Source of the DNA: Corynebacterium auriscanis
GTDB lineage: Bacteria; Actinomycetota; Actinomycetes; Mycobacteriales; Mycobacteriaceae
NCBI RefSeq assembly: GCF_030408435.1
Contig: NZ_CP047046.1
Span: 2,152,572 to 2,216,571 of the forward strand
Length of the DNA: 64,000 nt
Direction of reading: 5' to 3'
Shown: positions 1 through 8,611 of the stretch, in pieces
Numbering within the stretch: position 1 is the stretch's first letter
Layout of the letters: every line of letters begins with the position of its first letter
Program-made: the position numbers and the translations under genes
Notes under the pieces: model-generated
Seen by the model: only the letters and a program-made list of their open reading frames with translations
What the model was told of the DNA's origin: nothing
The model's database searches: none

Positions 1-413
1 TTGTTCAGCGCACGGGCGATAGCCAGACGCATCGCACCAGCCTGACCGGAAGGGCCACCGCCCTGCAGGTTAGCCTGGATGTCGAACTGGCCTTCGCGCT
101 CCAGCAACACCAGTGGAGCCTTGATCAGCTGCTGGTGCAGCTTGTTGGGGAAGTACTCCTCGAGGGTGCGGCCGTTGCACTTGAACTCGCCGGAACCAGC
201 AACGAGGCGGACGCGAACGACTGCCTCCTTGCGGCGACCAACAGTCTGGATTGGGCCGTCGAATACTGGGGCCGGTGCGGCCTCTGCAGCCTCGTTCTCG
301 GATTCAGCTGCAACGGAGTCACCGATGGTGGCAACGAACTCTTCGTTAACCGCGTCGGTAGCTGCGTACTCGCCCTCGTAGTTCTCTACGTTGTTCTCGT
401 TGTACTCAGTCAT
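1..413 (-). CDS. rpsI: 30S ribosomal protein S9 (3' part cut by window start)
   Basis: Small-subunit ribosomal protein that binds 16S rRNA near the P site. The window shows the N-terminal ~137 residues; the basic C-terminal tail lies outside. An acidic N-terminal extension of about 55 residues (begins [15 protein letters not shown]) precedes the conserved core [13 protein letters not shown] and [10 protein letters not shown]. The ATG overlaps the rplM stop by one base (TAATG), so the two are translationally coupled in the usual rplM-rpsI pair. Confidence 0.97.
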   Translation of the reverse strand, partial: MTEYNENNVENYEGEYAATDAVNEEFVATIGDSVAAESENEAAEAAPAPVFDGPIQTVGRRKEAVVRVRLVAGSGEFKCNGRTLEEYFPNKLHQQLIKAPLVLLEREGQFDIQANLQGGGPSGQAGAMRLAIARALN

Positions 414-856
414 TACTGTGCCACCTGCTTGATCTCGTAGGTCTCAGGCTTCTTGTCCTCGAATGGGTGCTCGGAACCTGCGTAGACGCGAAGCTTCTTA
501 ACGGAAGCGTTGGACAGCTTGTTGGACGGCATCATGCCTCGAACAGCTTCCTCGATCACGCGCTCTGGGTGCAGCTCCAAGGAGCGACCCAGGGACATGG
601 TCTTCAAGCCACCGGGGTAACCGGAGTGGCGGTAACGCATCTCGCGCTCGCGCTTGTTGGAGGAGATGTGCACCTTGTCAGCGTTGATGATGATGACGTT
701 GTCGCCGCAGTCAACGTTGGGAGCGTAGTAAGGCTTCTTCTTGCCGCGCAGCAGGTCAGCTGCGGTAACAGCAAGACGGCCCAGGACCACGTCCGTGGCG
801 TCGATGACGTACCACTTACGGGTAATGTCACCGCTCTTTGGGTGGAAAGTCGTCAC
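413..856 (-). CDS. rplM: 50S ribosomal protein L13
   Basis: Early-assembly large-subunit protein, 147 residues, normal length. It shows the family motifs [15 protein letters not shown] and HSGYPGGLK. It is the first gene of the rplM-rpsI pair. In mycobacteria this pair lies directly beside the ESX-4 locus, and the same neighbour relation is seen here (WXG100 genes from 2473, with one extra gene between). Confidence 0.98.
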   Translation of the reverse strand: MTTFHPKSGDITRKWYVIDATDVVLGRLAVTAADLLRGKKKPYYAPNVDCGDNVIIINADKVHISSNKREREMRYRHSGYPGGLKTMSLGRSLELHPERVIEEAVRGMMPSNKLSNASVKKLRVYAGSEHPFEDKKPETYEIKQVAQ

Positions 857-940
857 GTTGGACTCCTTAAAAGTCTTGTCTTGGAACTGCCAGCCAGTGT
901 TGTCACGTGGTCTAGTGGGCCCTTTCGCTGCGGCTTGTCG

Positions 941-964
941 GTTTTTCTTTTTACCCGACGCCCC
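941..964 (+). repeat. Copy of recurrent element TTTTTCTTTATCCCGACGCC
   Basis: Reads GTTTTTCTTTTTACCCGACG then CCCC. Near-identical copies occur at 4176, 8591, 29211, 37524, 45499 and 62468, all in the same orientation. It lies within the rplM leader. Function unknown. Confidence 0.6.
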
Positions 965-1060
965 GCTGAGCCCGCCTACGGTGTGTAGCGGCGGCCGGTG
1001 GTGACCCGCTACAAGAATCTAGTTCACAACCTGCATAACTCTAGTTGATCGTCTCGGGAA

Positions 1061-1102
1061 TACCAAAATCCCCAACCTCGGGCAGAACCCAAGGTTGGGG
1101 AT
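1061..1102 (-). terminator. Rho-independent terminator of the PRC-barrel/DUF2382 gene
   Basis: An 11-bp perfect stem (1068-1078 with 1092-1102, arm ATCCCCAACCT) with a 13-base loop. On the minus strand it is followed by TTTTGG. It lies 64 bases past the stop at 1166. Confidence 0.8.
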
Positions 1103-1165
1103 GGTTTAACCGATGCCTTTACTATGCAACCCGCGTTCGGCGAGTTGAGGTAAGGGGCATGTTTT

Positions 1166-1987
1166 TTAGCGACGCTCGTCGCGAGGATCAACGCCCTCTA
1201 CACCGTCAACGTCGATGCGCTCCTTGCGCAGTTCCTCGGTGTGGCGCTCGGTCTCGGTAACCTGCTGCTTGCCCAGGTTAACCTTCTCCACTGGAACAGT
1301 GTTCTTGGAAACGTCTACGCGCTCCTCGTGAAGGGTGACGGAAGCCTCTTCCTCGCCGATGCGTGCGTTGTGGTTCGCAGCGTCGTCAGCGTTAATTGGG
1401 GTGCGCTCAACGCGAACCTCTTCGCGGGTTACTGGAACCTCAACGGTCTCGGAATCGGTAACGACGTACTTACGCAGGCGGGCCTCGCCCGTTGCAACGC
1501 GCTCCTTGCTAACGTCCAGCTGCTCCTCGGAACGGATCATCTCACCGTCGTTGGTGGCTACGCGATCGCGGTCGTTCAGGTCAGCGCGGTCGCGACCAGC
1601 GAACTCAGCACCCTCGGTGTGAACACCGCGGTCCTGCTCGGTCCGGGAGCCCTGAACACCCTCGTAACGGGTCTGATCCTCCAGGCCGTCAACACCGTAG
1701 TGGCGCAGAACCTCGTTCTGCTGATCTGGGGTCAGAGCCTGATCAGCGTCCAGGTCAGGAGCATCCTTGATGCGGTCCTTAGCGAAAGCCAGGTTCAAGT
1801 CCTTGCCATCAAACTTGTGTCCACGCAGTGGTACCAAGGAGGAGTTCATGCCGAACAGGCCGTGGTTAACCTCTACGAAGGTTGGCTGGCCGGAGTTGTC
1901 GTCGACGAAAACTTCCTTGACGGAGCCCAGCTTGTCGCCGGTGTTGTCGTATGCGATTGCGTTGAACAGATCTTTGATGTTGCTCAT
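1166..1987 (-). CDS. PRC-barrel and DUF2382 (YsnF/AvaK-type) stress protein
   Basis: Soluble 273-residue protein. The N-terminal ~75 residues form a PRC-barrel-like domain (MSNIKDLFNAIAYD, LGSVKEVFVDD, FVEVNHG). The C-terminal half is a DUF2382-like domain of repeated EER/VxxTREEVRVERTPI segments, rich in charged beta strands. Family members in actinobacteria are often stress-induced, but the biochemical role is unknown. I chose ATG 1987 over an upstream in-frame start because AAAGGAAG stands just before it. It is monocistronic, with a strong terminator at 1061-1102. Confidence 0.85.
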   Translation of the reverse strand: MSNIKDLFNAIAYDNTGDKLGSVKEVFVDDNSGQPTFVEVNHGLFGMNSSLVPLRGHKFDGKDLNLAFAKDRIKDAPDLDADQALTPDQQNEVLRHYGVDGLEDQTRYEGVQGSRTEQDRGVHTEGAEFAGRDRADLNDRDRVATNDGEMIRSEEQLDVSKERVATGEARLRKYVVTDSETVEVPVTREEVRVERTPINADDAANHNARIGEEEASVTLHEERVDVSKNTVPVEKVNLGKQQVTETERHTEELRKERIDVDGVEGVDPRDERR

Positions 1988-2306
1988 AGCTAACTTCCTT
2001 TCGTGCCCGCTCCTGAATGAATCAGCAGGCGCATTGTTGTGTCTGGTTATGCAAGGCGTACGACTCGTTGGTGATGGCAGCATCCCCCACTGGGTGGTTG
2101 GAACCTCAAATGATTCCAGTGGTGGGCGGGGAATACCGACTCAGTGCAATGGTGAGCTTGCCGAGCCGTTACGCCTTTGCCGTACAAGAAACGACGATAC
2201 GGACATTCCCAGCCCCCCGCAGTGGAATTTACCCCCTATGGCGAGCCCCCTGACGGTACGCTGTGCGACACCGCTGAATAATCAGACTGTCAGACTGGGA
2301 TTTTTA

Positions 2307-2321
2307 ATGCATATTATGCAT
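2307..2321. promoter_or_regulatory. Perfect palindrome in an AT-rich patch, possible operator
   Basis: ATGCATA-T-TATGCAT is a perfect dyad in an otherwise G+C-rich region, about 320 bases upstream of the DUF2382 start. A direct repeat AGACTG lies just before it. It could bind a dimeric regulator; no factor is identified. Confidence 0.3.
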
Positions 2322-2385
2322 GAAAATGTAAAACTTGGAGTTTCCTGTGTCTCGGGTCAGCTATGCGTAGCTCCCCCATTGGCAA

Positions 2386-2429
2386 GGAAAAACCCGCTTG
2401 CCAACCCCGGCGTGGGGCGCCAAGCGGGT
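2386..2429 (-). terminator. Terminator of the esxU-esxT-like pair
   Basis: Stem ACCCGCTTG (2392-2400) pairs with CAAGCGGGT (2421-2429). On the minus strand it ends in GGGTTTTTCC. It lies about 45 bases past the WXG100 stop at 2473. Confidence 0.85.
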
Positions 2430-2472
2430 GCATCCAAACTTCCGGCGAAACCTTCTCGCCACAATGGTCAGT

Positions 2473-2754
2473 CTAGGACCAGCTGTTGGCGGCGCTGCGG
2501 TTGATGTGGCGCATGCGGTCGTTGGATTGGGTGACCTTGCGGGAAACCTCTTCCAAGATACGGTTTAGCTCTGCAGCGCTGCGGTCCCAGCGCGCCTGTG
2601 CAGCCTTGTACGCATCTGCGGATTCACCTTCCCACTCCGCGACCATGGGCTGCAGGCCTTTCTTCAAGGTTTCCAGCGAACGGTTGATATTGGCGCTGGA
2701 GCGCTTGATGTCCATGGACGTTTGGTCGATCTGTGCAAAGTTGTAGTGGATCAC
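2473..2754 (-). CDS. esxT: WXG100 protein, EsxT-like (ESX-4)
   Basis: Small helical-hairpin protein of 93 residues, expected to dimerise with its neighbour and be exported by the EccC-driven ESX machine. The WXG turn is WEG in PMVAEWEGESADAY, between two helices. I chose GTG 2754 (protein begins MIHYNFAQID) because GGGGGAA precedes it; the longer frame starting at 2796 has no such site. I see no C-terminal YxxxD/E export motif. The name esxT rests on synteny with the mycobacterial order rplM-esxT-esxU. Confidence 0.88.
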   Translation of the reverse strand: MIHYNFAQIDQTSMDIKRSSANINRSLETLKKGLQPMVAEWEGESADAYKAAQARWDRSAAELNRILEEVSRKVTQSNDRMRHINRSAANSWS

Positions 2755-2796
2755 TGTTCCCCCAGTTGGTGATGTTAGAGATAAGACCCCATGCAA

Positions 2797-3081
2797 TTAG
2801 TGCATGGAGTCCGCGTTTTCGGAATCGGTGGTGCTGAACGAGCCAGCGTTGTGGCGAATGTTGTCGGCGATGCTGCGTAGAGCCTCGCTGAGGTCCCGGG
2901 CGCTGGTATCCCAACGCTCCATCATGTTGTGGAACGCACCTTGGGCATCGCCTTTCCATGAACCAGTCGTGCCCTGAACCACACCGCGCAGGCGCTTCAA
3001 TTCAATCTGTACTTCATTGTTCGTGTCGTCCACATTGGTCGCTGCCTTGTGCATTGTGGCAACGTCTGTCCGAAAGCTCAT
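2797..3081 (-). CDS. esxU: WXG100 protein, EsxU-like (ESX-4)
   Basis: 94-residue WXG100 protein starting MSFRTDVATMHKAATNV, with WKG in TTGSWKGDAQGAF as the hairpin turn. It is 42 bases upstream of the EsxT-like gene, so the two are probably co-transcribed and form a heterodimer. The C-terminus (SFSTTDSENADSMH) lacks the classical YxxxD/E signal. It is separated from the Rv3446c-like gene by about 550 bases of repeats. A helper role rather than export cannot be excluded. Confidence 0.88.
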   Translation of the reverse strand: MSFRTDVATMHKAATNVDDTNNEVQIELKRLRGVVQGTTGSWKGDAQGAFHNMMERWDTSARDLSEALRSIADNIRHNAGSFSTTDSENADSMH

Positions 3082-3115
3082 CGAGCTCCCCTCCCCTTTG
3101 TCTTGATGTTGCTGT

Positions 3116-3290
3116 CTCAGCCTTGCGGCCTTGGTCTCGCTAACTCAGCCTTGCGGCCCTGGTCTCGCTACCTCAGCCTTACGGCCCTGGTCTTAACACT
3201 GTGGTCTTAACACCGTGGTTTTGATGCCGCGGTTTTGATGCCGTGGTTTTGATGCCGTGGTCTTAACACCGTGGTCTTAGCGTCCAATGT
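3116..3290. repeat. Tandem array, 14-bp unit (28-bp higher order)
   Basis: The first part repeats CTCAGCCTTGCGGCCCTGGT about every 28 bases (3116, 3144, 3172). The second part is a 14-base unit of the type GGTCTTAACACCGT / GGTTTTGATGCCGT, about seven copies. It lies directly upstream of the esxU-like gene. Confidence 0.8.
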
Positions 3291-3360
3291 CGGCGGCTTT
3301 CCGACATCAACCTATTAGACCCACCATCCGCCCAAAAGGTTCAGCGGGCCGCAAAATCTT

Positions 3361-3610
3361 TTAACCTCTCGCCGCCTCCTCCACCCGCACCACCTCACTA
3401 ACACCTTCTGCCACCCCACACGCCAGCACTACCCCCCAACCCCACACGCCAACACCATCTGCCACCCCACACGCCAGCACTACCCCCCGCACCATCTCAC
3501 TAACACCTTCTGCCACCCCACTCACTGACACCTTCTGCCGCCCCACACGCCAGCACTACCCCCCAACCCCACTCGCCAACACCATCTGCCACCCCACACG
3601 CCAACACAGC
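3361..3610. repeat. Pyrimidine-strand minisatellite
   Basis: Degenerate C-rich array built from blocks such as CCACACGCCAGCACTACCCC and CCAACACCATCTGCCACCCC. Long blocks recur nearly unchanged, suggesting recent expansion. It lies downstream of the Rv3446c-like gene. Confidence 0.8.
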
Positions 3611-3629
3611 ATGCCCTACCACTTGTCTG

Positions 3630-4931
3630 TCACTCTGGATGCGCGGAACTAACGATGCGTTTGCACTGCTCACCCCTTGTACGCGAGCGCTCCTTCACCT
3701 GACATCCCACCGACATCTGGTGCCCCGCTCGCAACACCACATGCCACTGCGTGACCGACCCTGGATAGTGCTCCTCGTACACCACCGGGGATTGTTGCGC
3801 GACTCGCACACCCTCGACCTTTTCTAGCGCCTTCAGCACAGCCTGATCCAAGTCCGCCTGCCGCTGCAACGGCGTAGGTTTCGCCGCAATCAGAACGCGC
3901 ATCCCCGCGTCGTTCGAGCGGTATTCCTCCCGACCTTTTGTCGCACCCGCGCGTTTCCACCCTGGCACTCCAACGGCGATCGGCACGTCCGCGCGAGGGG
4001 CCCGGCGCTCCTCCCCGCTGCCCATTTTGTGCGGATCGGAAAACTGCCCCGCGCTTCGCCCCGGCCCCTTCTTTCCTGGTTCTTTACCTTCGCCAAAGGG
4101 CTGCCGTGGTGGGTCGGAGCTGGGCGTCGTACCAATAGAAGGGGGTGGGCCGGCTTCCTCGTTGTTACCTAATTGCTTTTCTTTATCCGACGCCCCGCTG
4201 TCCCCACCCGCATCCACCTTTGACGTGTCGCGCCCCGTGGCGAACACGGTTGCGACTGCCCCCACGCCGACGATCACGACCGCCAAAGCAACGGCAATAA
4301 CTGCTTTGAGCATCCCGGGCGATTCGGGCGCGTCGGATCCCTCAAGATCCTTGGAATGCCCCTGATCCGGCCGTCGGCTAGCCAGATGCTGGCGATTAAG
4401 ACCAACCGCATGAGGCGAAGCGGTGCGATCCGTCGCGACGCGCAGCGCCTCGTTTTCATTCACCATCCGCGCCCGATACCCCATGACCCGTAAGTACGCC
4501 GCGACAATCTGCGCGTGCACTCCTGCCACCAGGATGTCAACTGTATTCAGACCAATACCCCACGGAAAAGTCTCGCGGGGCGTTGCAGGATTCACGCTGG
4601 CAGCATCTGGGTTTGCCTCGCGCTGTTGGACAACCTCATCCAGCAGAACCGTCAGCTCCCCAAGTCGCGCCACACTAATGTTCGTACCCCACAGCGCTAC
4701 GTCCTCCCCAAGGGAGTGCTTTCCAGAGCCAGCGTTGCTGTTCGCAAGAAGGTAGTCCGGGGACATCGCTTCCGCCGGCCCCTCCACGCAAAACCCCGTG
4801 GATAGGTCAGTCACGCTCATGCCTTGGACGAGAATTCCGGATTCCTGGAGGGCCAAGGCCTGTGCGAGGATGCTCCACTCTCGGGACTGTGGCCGGTGAT
4901 TGGCAGATGCGGATTGGATTGTACCGGTCAC
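3630..4931 (-). CDS. Type VII secretion-associated protein, Rv3446c-like
   Basis: 433-residue protein in the position of Rv3446c of the mycobacterial ESX-4 locus. The N-terminal ~200 residues form a soluble domain without recognised catalytic motifs. One membrane helix follows at about 207-232 (VIAVALAVVIVGVGAVATVF), then a charged, Pro/Gly-rich linker, then a C-terminal domain from about 315 (VPGWKRAG to the end) resembling the TIGR03931-type domain. Start ATG 4931 overlaps the eccC stop by four bases (ATGA), implying coupled translation. It may scaffold or regulate the core complex; the function is not established. A copy of the recurrent TTTCTTTATCCGACGCC element lies inside the gene (4176-4193), encoding part of the linker. 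Confidence 0.75.
   Translation of the reverse strand: MTGTIQSASANHRPQSREWSILAQALALQESGILVQGMSVTDLSTGFCVEGPAEAMSPDYLLANSNAGSGKHSLGEDVALWGTNISVARLGELTVLLDEVVQQREANPDAASVNPATPRETFPWGIGLNTVDILVAGVHAQIVAAYLRVMGYRARMVNENEALRVATDRTASPHAVGLNRQHLASRRPDQGHSKDLEGSDAPESPGMLKAVIAVALAVVIVGVGAVATVFATGRDTSKVDAGGDSGASDKEKQLGNNEEAGPPPSIGTTPSSDPPRQPFGEGKEPGKKGPGRSAGQFSDPHKMGSGEERRAPRADVPIAVGVPGWKRAGATKGREEYRSNDAGMRVLIAAKPTPLQRQADLDQAVLKALEKVEGVRVAQQSPVVYEEHYPGSVTQWHVVLRAGHQMSVGCQVKERSRTRGEQCKRIVSSAHPE
4176..4200 (+). repeat. Copy of recurrent element inside a coding region
   Basis: CTTTTCTTTATCCGACGCCC, antisense to the linker of the Rv3446c-like protein (SGASDKEK). Same orientation as the other copies. Confidence 0.55.
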
Positions 4932-7900
4932 AATGGAACCTCCATGGCGTTGGGAATGGTGGCGGGCGCGTTGGGAATGGTGGCGGGTGCGTGGGGAAGG
5001 TCACTATTTTCAGGTGAATCCGCCACCTGGGCCACGTGGATCTCCCAAGTTTCGGAATGCACAAACATGGCTCTGCCCGGTAAGCGCTTGGTGGTTCGCA
5101 CTCCGGCGATAGGCCCGTCATCGCGCGGGGCCGAGAGCACGACCCATGCAGTCTGATCCCTCGTGGCCTCCATGACAGGGCTGAATGCCGCACGTTGAAT
5201 CTGCCCACTGCGGCGCCCCAGCACCAGATGCAGGCCAATATCAGCAGCGAAAGGCAACAAATCCACGAGCGCGTCCAAGCCGGGATCACTGTCTGCATCA
5301 TCGACAACTACGAACAATTCCGGGCCAGTCCACCACGAGCGATCGCGCAGTTGTTGGGGTGTGACATCAGCACTGGGGATGCGGGCCGTGAGTACGTCAA
5401 TCCACTCGCCCAATCTGGTGCGGAAGTGTTCCGGCACGGCATATCCCGGTGTGCCCAACAGGCCTCGGCGGGTATCTGTGATGAGGATCTCTACATCAGC
5501 TGATTCCAGTGTGCGAATAATGGTGCGCAGCGCAGTGGTCGTTCCGCTGCCAGCTTGCCCCACCACCACCAGGTGCGGGAATTCACGGTAATTCCACCGG
5601 ACTGGATCCAACCGCGGCCCGCCTTGGGCAAACGCGCGATCATCCCCGAGGGAGTGGTGGTCCAAAACCTGCGGCAGAACTCGCATGCGGAGCTCAGGTT
5701 CACCCCGTTCTGCGGTGACTTTCCGAATGTGCTCCACATCCTGGCCCGTGGTTAAGGCAATGTGGATGTGTTTGCCACGGTGACCTACGCCCCTGCCGGG
5801 AACGTCGGGGAGAGATTTTTGGGCGTCGCGAAATTCTGCATCAAGGGGTGTCATCCGCAGCTCCACATGCCCAGTAAGCACATCGCGCAAAGAGGGTCGC
5901 AGGTTCCACCGCAAAGAGGTGACTACCACGTGCAAGTCCCGTTCCAATCCGGTGGTGGCCAGTTGGATCAGGCGATACTCCTCGTCACCGAGAAGGTCCA
6001 CCCCATCGATAATCAACAACCGCGGGCCGGTGGTCTGTTCGAGTTCATCGAAGAGTCGCGCTACACCGTCGGTACCGACAACCGCTGCCACCTGCGGTAA
6101 TCGTTGCAAGTGCCGCAACCCACCGCCAGGATCGAAAACATACACCGCCAGTCCGGGGGTACTCCACACCGCACCCAAGACAATCGCTCGCACCGTATTG
6201 GTCTTTCCCGTACGTGGTTGCCCAACCACGGCCCAATGACGACGAGTGAGGTCAACGTCGTAGGTCAGCTGTTGCCCCTCAAAAGGCAGATCTTCCAACG
6301 CGATTCGGGCAACCAAGGGCTCCACCGGCGCCATAATGTCCGGGGCGGGGAGCTGCTCCGGCAGCGGCGGCAGCCACACGGGATTGTGGTTCGGCCCGGC
6401 TAGACGATCCACAACCAACTGCAGCGTTGTAGTTTCGGCTTCCACCGTGGTGCCCAACTTGCGCACCAACCGCTGATCGCGAGGGAGCTCGGGGCCCGAT
6501 ACATACGCGGATTGGAACCGGATTTGATCCTGCGCAGCCAAGATGGCCGCGCCCGGCTGACTGGGTAATTCATAGGCGGCAGTGGAGCCGATCAGCGACC
6601 GCGATTCCACGGCGGAAAACGTGCGCAGCGCGATGCGATAGCTGAGGTGCGATTCCAACCCCCGCAACCGTCCTTCCTCCAAGCGCTGGCTGGCTAAAAG
6701 CAAGTGCATACGCAAACTTCGTCCTAGGCGCCCGATGGCGGCAAACACTTCCGCGAATTCCGGGCGGGCATGCAGCAGCTCCGAGAATTCGTCCACAACG
6801 ATGAACAGTGCCGGCATTTTGCCGGGAAAGGCCCGGTTGAATTCCGCTGCGGTAGTCATGTTGGCCTGCCGCAAGCGCTCCTGGCGACGGTGCATCTCCC
6901 CCAACAAGCTGTCTTGCATGCGGTCGACCAACCCGGCCTCGTCCGCGAGGTTAGTGATCACCGCGCTGGTGTGGGGCAGGCGTTCCAACCCGAGGAAGGA
7001 CGCGCCACCTTTGAAGTCCACCAAAATGAAGTTTAACTCTTCGGCCGAATGTTGATGGGCGAAGCTGACTACTACTGATTTCAATAATTCAGATTTCCCG
7101 CTACCTGTGGCTCCGATGCACAACCCATGAGGTCCGATACCACCCAGCGCAGCTTCCTTGATGTCCAAGTACACCGGCGAGGACGAAAACCCGATCGGGG
7201 CCCGCAAATCGCCGCCGGGCAATTCCAGTAGTGACGTATTGCCCTTCACCGTTGCCCGCGCCCGACAAACCCGAGCTAGCTCCACATCCGAGAGCGCATC
7301 CGCCACACCGAAGGGCGCCCACCCATCAACCGTCCACGCATGCATCACCCGGTCTGGGTCCACCTTCAACAGCAGCCCTTGCGCTTTGGCGGCACTGACC
7401 CATTCCGTGGATGGCTCGATCACTACCGCTCCCATCGTCACCGGATGGCCACCAGTAACGAAATGAGTGCGCTTCGGGCCATCATGTGGCAACCATTCAT
7501 CGTGCGGTCCAGTAATCCCCACCTGGGTTGGGTCCTGCATCGCAAGTTGCGCTTGCATGGCGCGAGCTAACCCCGGCGCGCCGTCCCCCACGATGACCAC
7601 GCACTGAAAACTTGCCAGGTCCACCGCCACAGGCGCTTCGATAGTCGCGGAACGAATGGCCAGGTCGCGCAAGCTCATGGCACTGACAGGTTCCAGATCC
7701 TCCGGCGGGGCGGTCACCGGTATGTCCAGTGGATCCTCTGGTGCCTGGACGGCGACACCAAGCCGAACCACTCCCGGTGGTGCCTGCGAAACTTCGTCGT
7801 GAGCGAGAAACGTCCACAGTGCCGCCGGGTTCGGATGAACTGCTTCCATGGAACGCAGCTGGTCCCGGCGTTTGCGCTGAATCGTATCGCTGAGCGCATC

Positions 7901-8137
7901 GATGTGCCGGTGAAACGACCGCCGGATTTCATCCACATTCTGTCCCGGCTGAAACATCATGGCCATGCTGCCCAGCAGCATCAGCGGGAAGATGAACGTC
8001 ATCGGGCTGCGCCCTGCCCCACTCATCACCATGGCGGCGATCATTCCCGCCACGGCAATCAGCATGATTGCAGGCATCAAAAACTTAATAAACGGCTGCT
8101 TGTCCTTGGGCAGCGTAGGTGGCGATTGCGTCTGCAT
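4928..8137 (-). CDS. eccC: ESX/type VII secretion FtsK/SpoIIIE ATPase EccC
   Basis: Motor of the ESX membrane complex, 1069 residues, fused EccCa/EccCb form. Two N-terminal membrane helices (about 18-40 and 46-62) precede three FtsK-type ATPase modules. P-loops: GATGSGKS with K347, GQPRTGKT with K645, and GQAGSGTTT where T866 stands in the lysine position, so the third site looks degenerate. Acidic Walker B-like strands include LFIVVDEFSE in module 1 and LLIIDGVDLL in module 2. The C-terminal tail carries a duplicated APATIPN repeat. It translates directly into the Rv3446c-like gene (ATGA overlap) and is divergent from eccD across 680 bases. Confidence 0.95.
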   Translation of the reverse strand: MQTQSPPTLPKDKQPFIKFLMPAIMLIAVAGMIAAMVMSGAGRSPMTFIFPLMLLGSMAMMFQPGQNVDEIRRSFHRHIDALSDTIQRKRRDQLRSMEAVHPNPAALWTFLAHDEVSQAPPGVVRLGVAVQAPEDPLDIPVTAPPEDLEPVSAMSLRDLAIRSATIEAPVAVDLASFQCVVIVGDGAPGLARAMQAQLAMQDPTQVGITGPHDEWLPHDGPKRTHFVTGGHPVTMGAVVIEPSTEWVSAAKAQGLLLKVDPDRVMHAWTVDGWAPFGVADALSDVELARVCRARATVKGNTSLLELPGGDLRAPIGFSSSPVYLDIKEAALGGIGPHGLCIGATGSGKSELLKSVVVSFAHQHSAEELNFILVDFKGGASFLGLERLPHTSAVITNLADEAGLVDRMQDSLLGEMHRRQERLRQANMTTAAEFNRAFPGKMPALFIVVDEFSELLHARPEFAEVFAAIGRLGRSLRMHLLLASQRLEEGRLRGLESHLSYRIALRTFSAVESRSLIGSTAAYELPSQPGAAILAAQDQIRFQSAYVSGPELPRDQRLVRKLGTTVEAETTTLQLVVDRLAGPNHNPVWLPPLPEQLPAPDIMAPVEPLVARIALEDLPFEGQQLTYDVDLTRRHWAVVGQPRTGKTNTVRAIVLGAVWSTPGLAVYVFDPGGGLRHLQRLPQVAAVVGTDGVARLFDELEQTTGPRLLIIDGVDLLGDEEYRLIQLATTGLERDLHVVVTSLRWNLRPSLRDVLTGHVELRMTPLDAEFRDAQKSLPDVPGRGVGHRGKHIHIALTTGQDVEHIRKVTAERGEPELRMRVLPQVLDHHSLGDDRAFAQGGPRLDPVRWNYREFPHLVVVGQAGSGTTTALRTIIRTLESADVEILITDTRRGLLGTPGYAVPEHFRTRLGEWIDVLTARIPSADVTPQQLRDRSWWTGPELFVVVDDADSDPGLDALVDLLPFAADIGLHLVLGRRSGQIQRAAFSPVMEATRDQTAWVVLSAPRDDGPIAGVRTTKRLPGRAMFVHSETWEIHVAQVADSPENSDLPHAPATIPNAPATIPNAMEVPL

Positions 8138-8331
8138 GCGAAAATCCCCCGATTCCCCCTCTTTGAACCGATCTGTTCTCGATTTCTAGCACGCGTATGA
8201 GTTCTGTGCACCTTGAAGGGCGGACACGGTTTCTGTTCTACCCCGCTGCCCAGCCGCTCCACCGCGCATCGCCCAACTGCGCCACCCAGCTGCCCCGCCC
8301 AACCGCTCCACCCCAGCACAGCTGTGCCAAT

Positions 8332-8383
8332 GTGCAGCAGAACTCCGACAAATTGGCCCGTTTTTGTTGGACTTCTGCTGCAC
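8332..8383. repeat. Long imperfect hairpin sharing sequence with the 37-bp repeats
   Basis: The arm GTGCAGCAGAACTCCGACAA (8332-8351) pairs with the reverse complement ending at 8383 (TTGGACTTCTGCTGCAC), with two mismatches and a short loop. Its right arm is the first repeat unit, so the left arm is an inverted copy of the repeat. Confidence 0.7.
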
Positions 8384-8555
8384 ATTCGTTTCTCGGTCCG
8401 CGGTCGGACTCCTGCTGCACATTCATCTCTCGGCGCGCGATCGGACTCCTGCTGCACATTCATCTCTCGGCGCGCGATCAGACTCCTGCTGCACATTCAT
8501 CTCTCGGCGCGCGATCAGACTGCTGCAGCACATTCGTTTCTCGGTCCGCGACATG
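8375..8555. repeat. Five tandem 37-bp repeats
   Basis: Unit begins CTGCTGCACATTCATCTCTC and continues GGCGCGCGATCGGACTC. Copies start at 8375, 8412, 8449, 8486 and 8523, an exact 37-base period with no spacers. The outer copies differ most (TTCGTTTCTCGGTCCGCG) and the inner copies are nearly identical, consistent with central expansion. Confidence 0.9.
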
Positions 8556-8590
8556 AATAGCGTCACCTCTCTACCTGTCACGGCACCTGT

Positions 8591-8611
8591 CTTTTTCTTT
8601 ATCCCAACGCC
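8591..8611 (+). repeat. Copy of recurrent element
   Basis: CTTTTTCTTTATCCCAACGC then C, about 210 bases upstream of eccD. One mismatch to the consensus (CAACGCC for CGACGCC). Confidence 0.6.

Larger units (their letters stand above)
857..1165. other. rplM leader and intergenic region
   Basis: No gene seen. It should contain the rplM promoter and leader on the minus strand. It carries one copy of the recurrent element ending CCCGACGCCCC (941-964) and the terminator of the DUF2382 gene (1061-1102). Confidence 0.6.
1988..2472. other. Intergenic region between DUF2382 gene and esxT-like gene
   Basis: No credible gene. It should hold the promoter of the DUF2382 gene. An AT-rich stretch contains the perfect 15-base palindrome ATGCATATTATGCAT (2307-2321). 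The terminator of the WXG100 operon is at 2386-2429. A loose inverted repeat CCCACTGG/CCAGTGG lies near 2088-2127. Confidence 0.5.
3082..3629. other. Intergenic minisatellite region inside the ESX-4 locus
   Basis: No credible gene. It holds two unrelated repeat arrays (3116-3290 and 3361-3610) and presumably the promoter of the WXG100 pair. ORFs here are products of the repeats. Confidence 0.7.

Noticed and set aside
1241..1993. Long antisense open frame opposite the DUF2382 gene
   Set aside because: Frame shadow caused by G+C-rich codons; the minus-strand protein matches known domains.
8375..8555. CRISPR array
   Set aside because: The 37-bp copies are directly adjacent with no spacers, and no cas genes are near.
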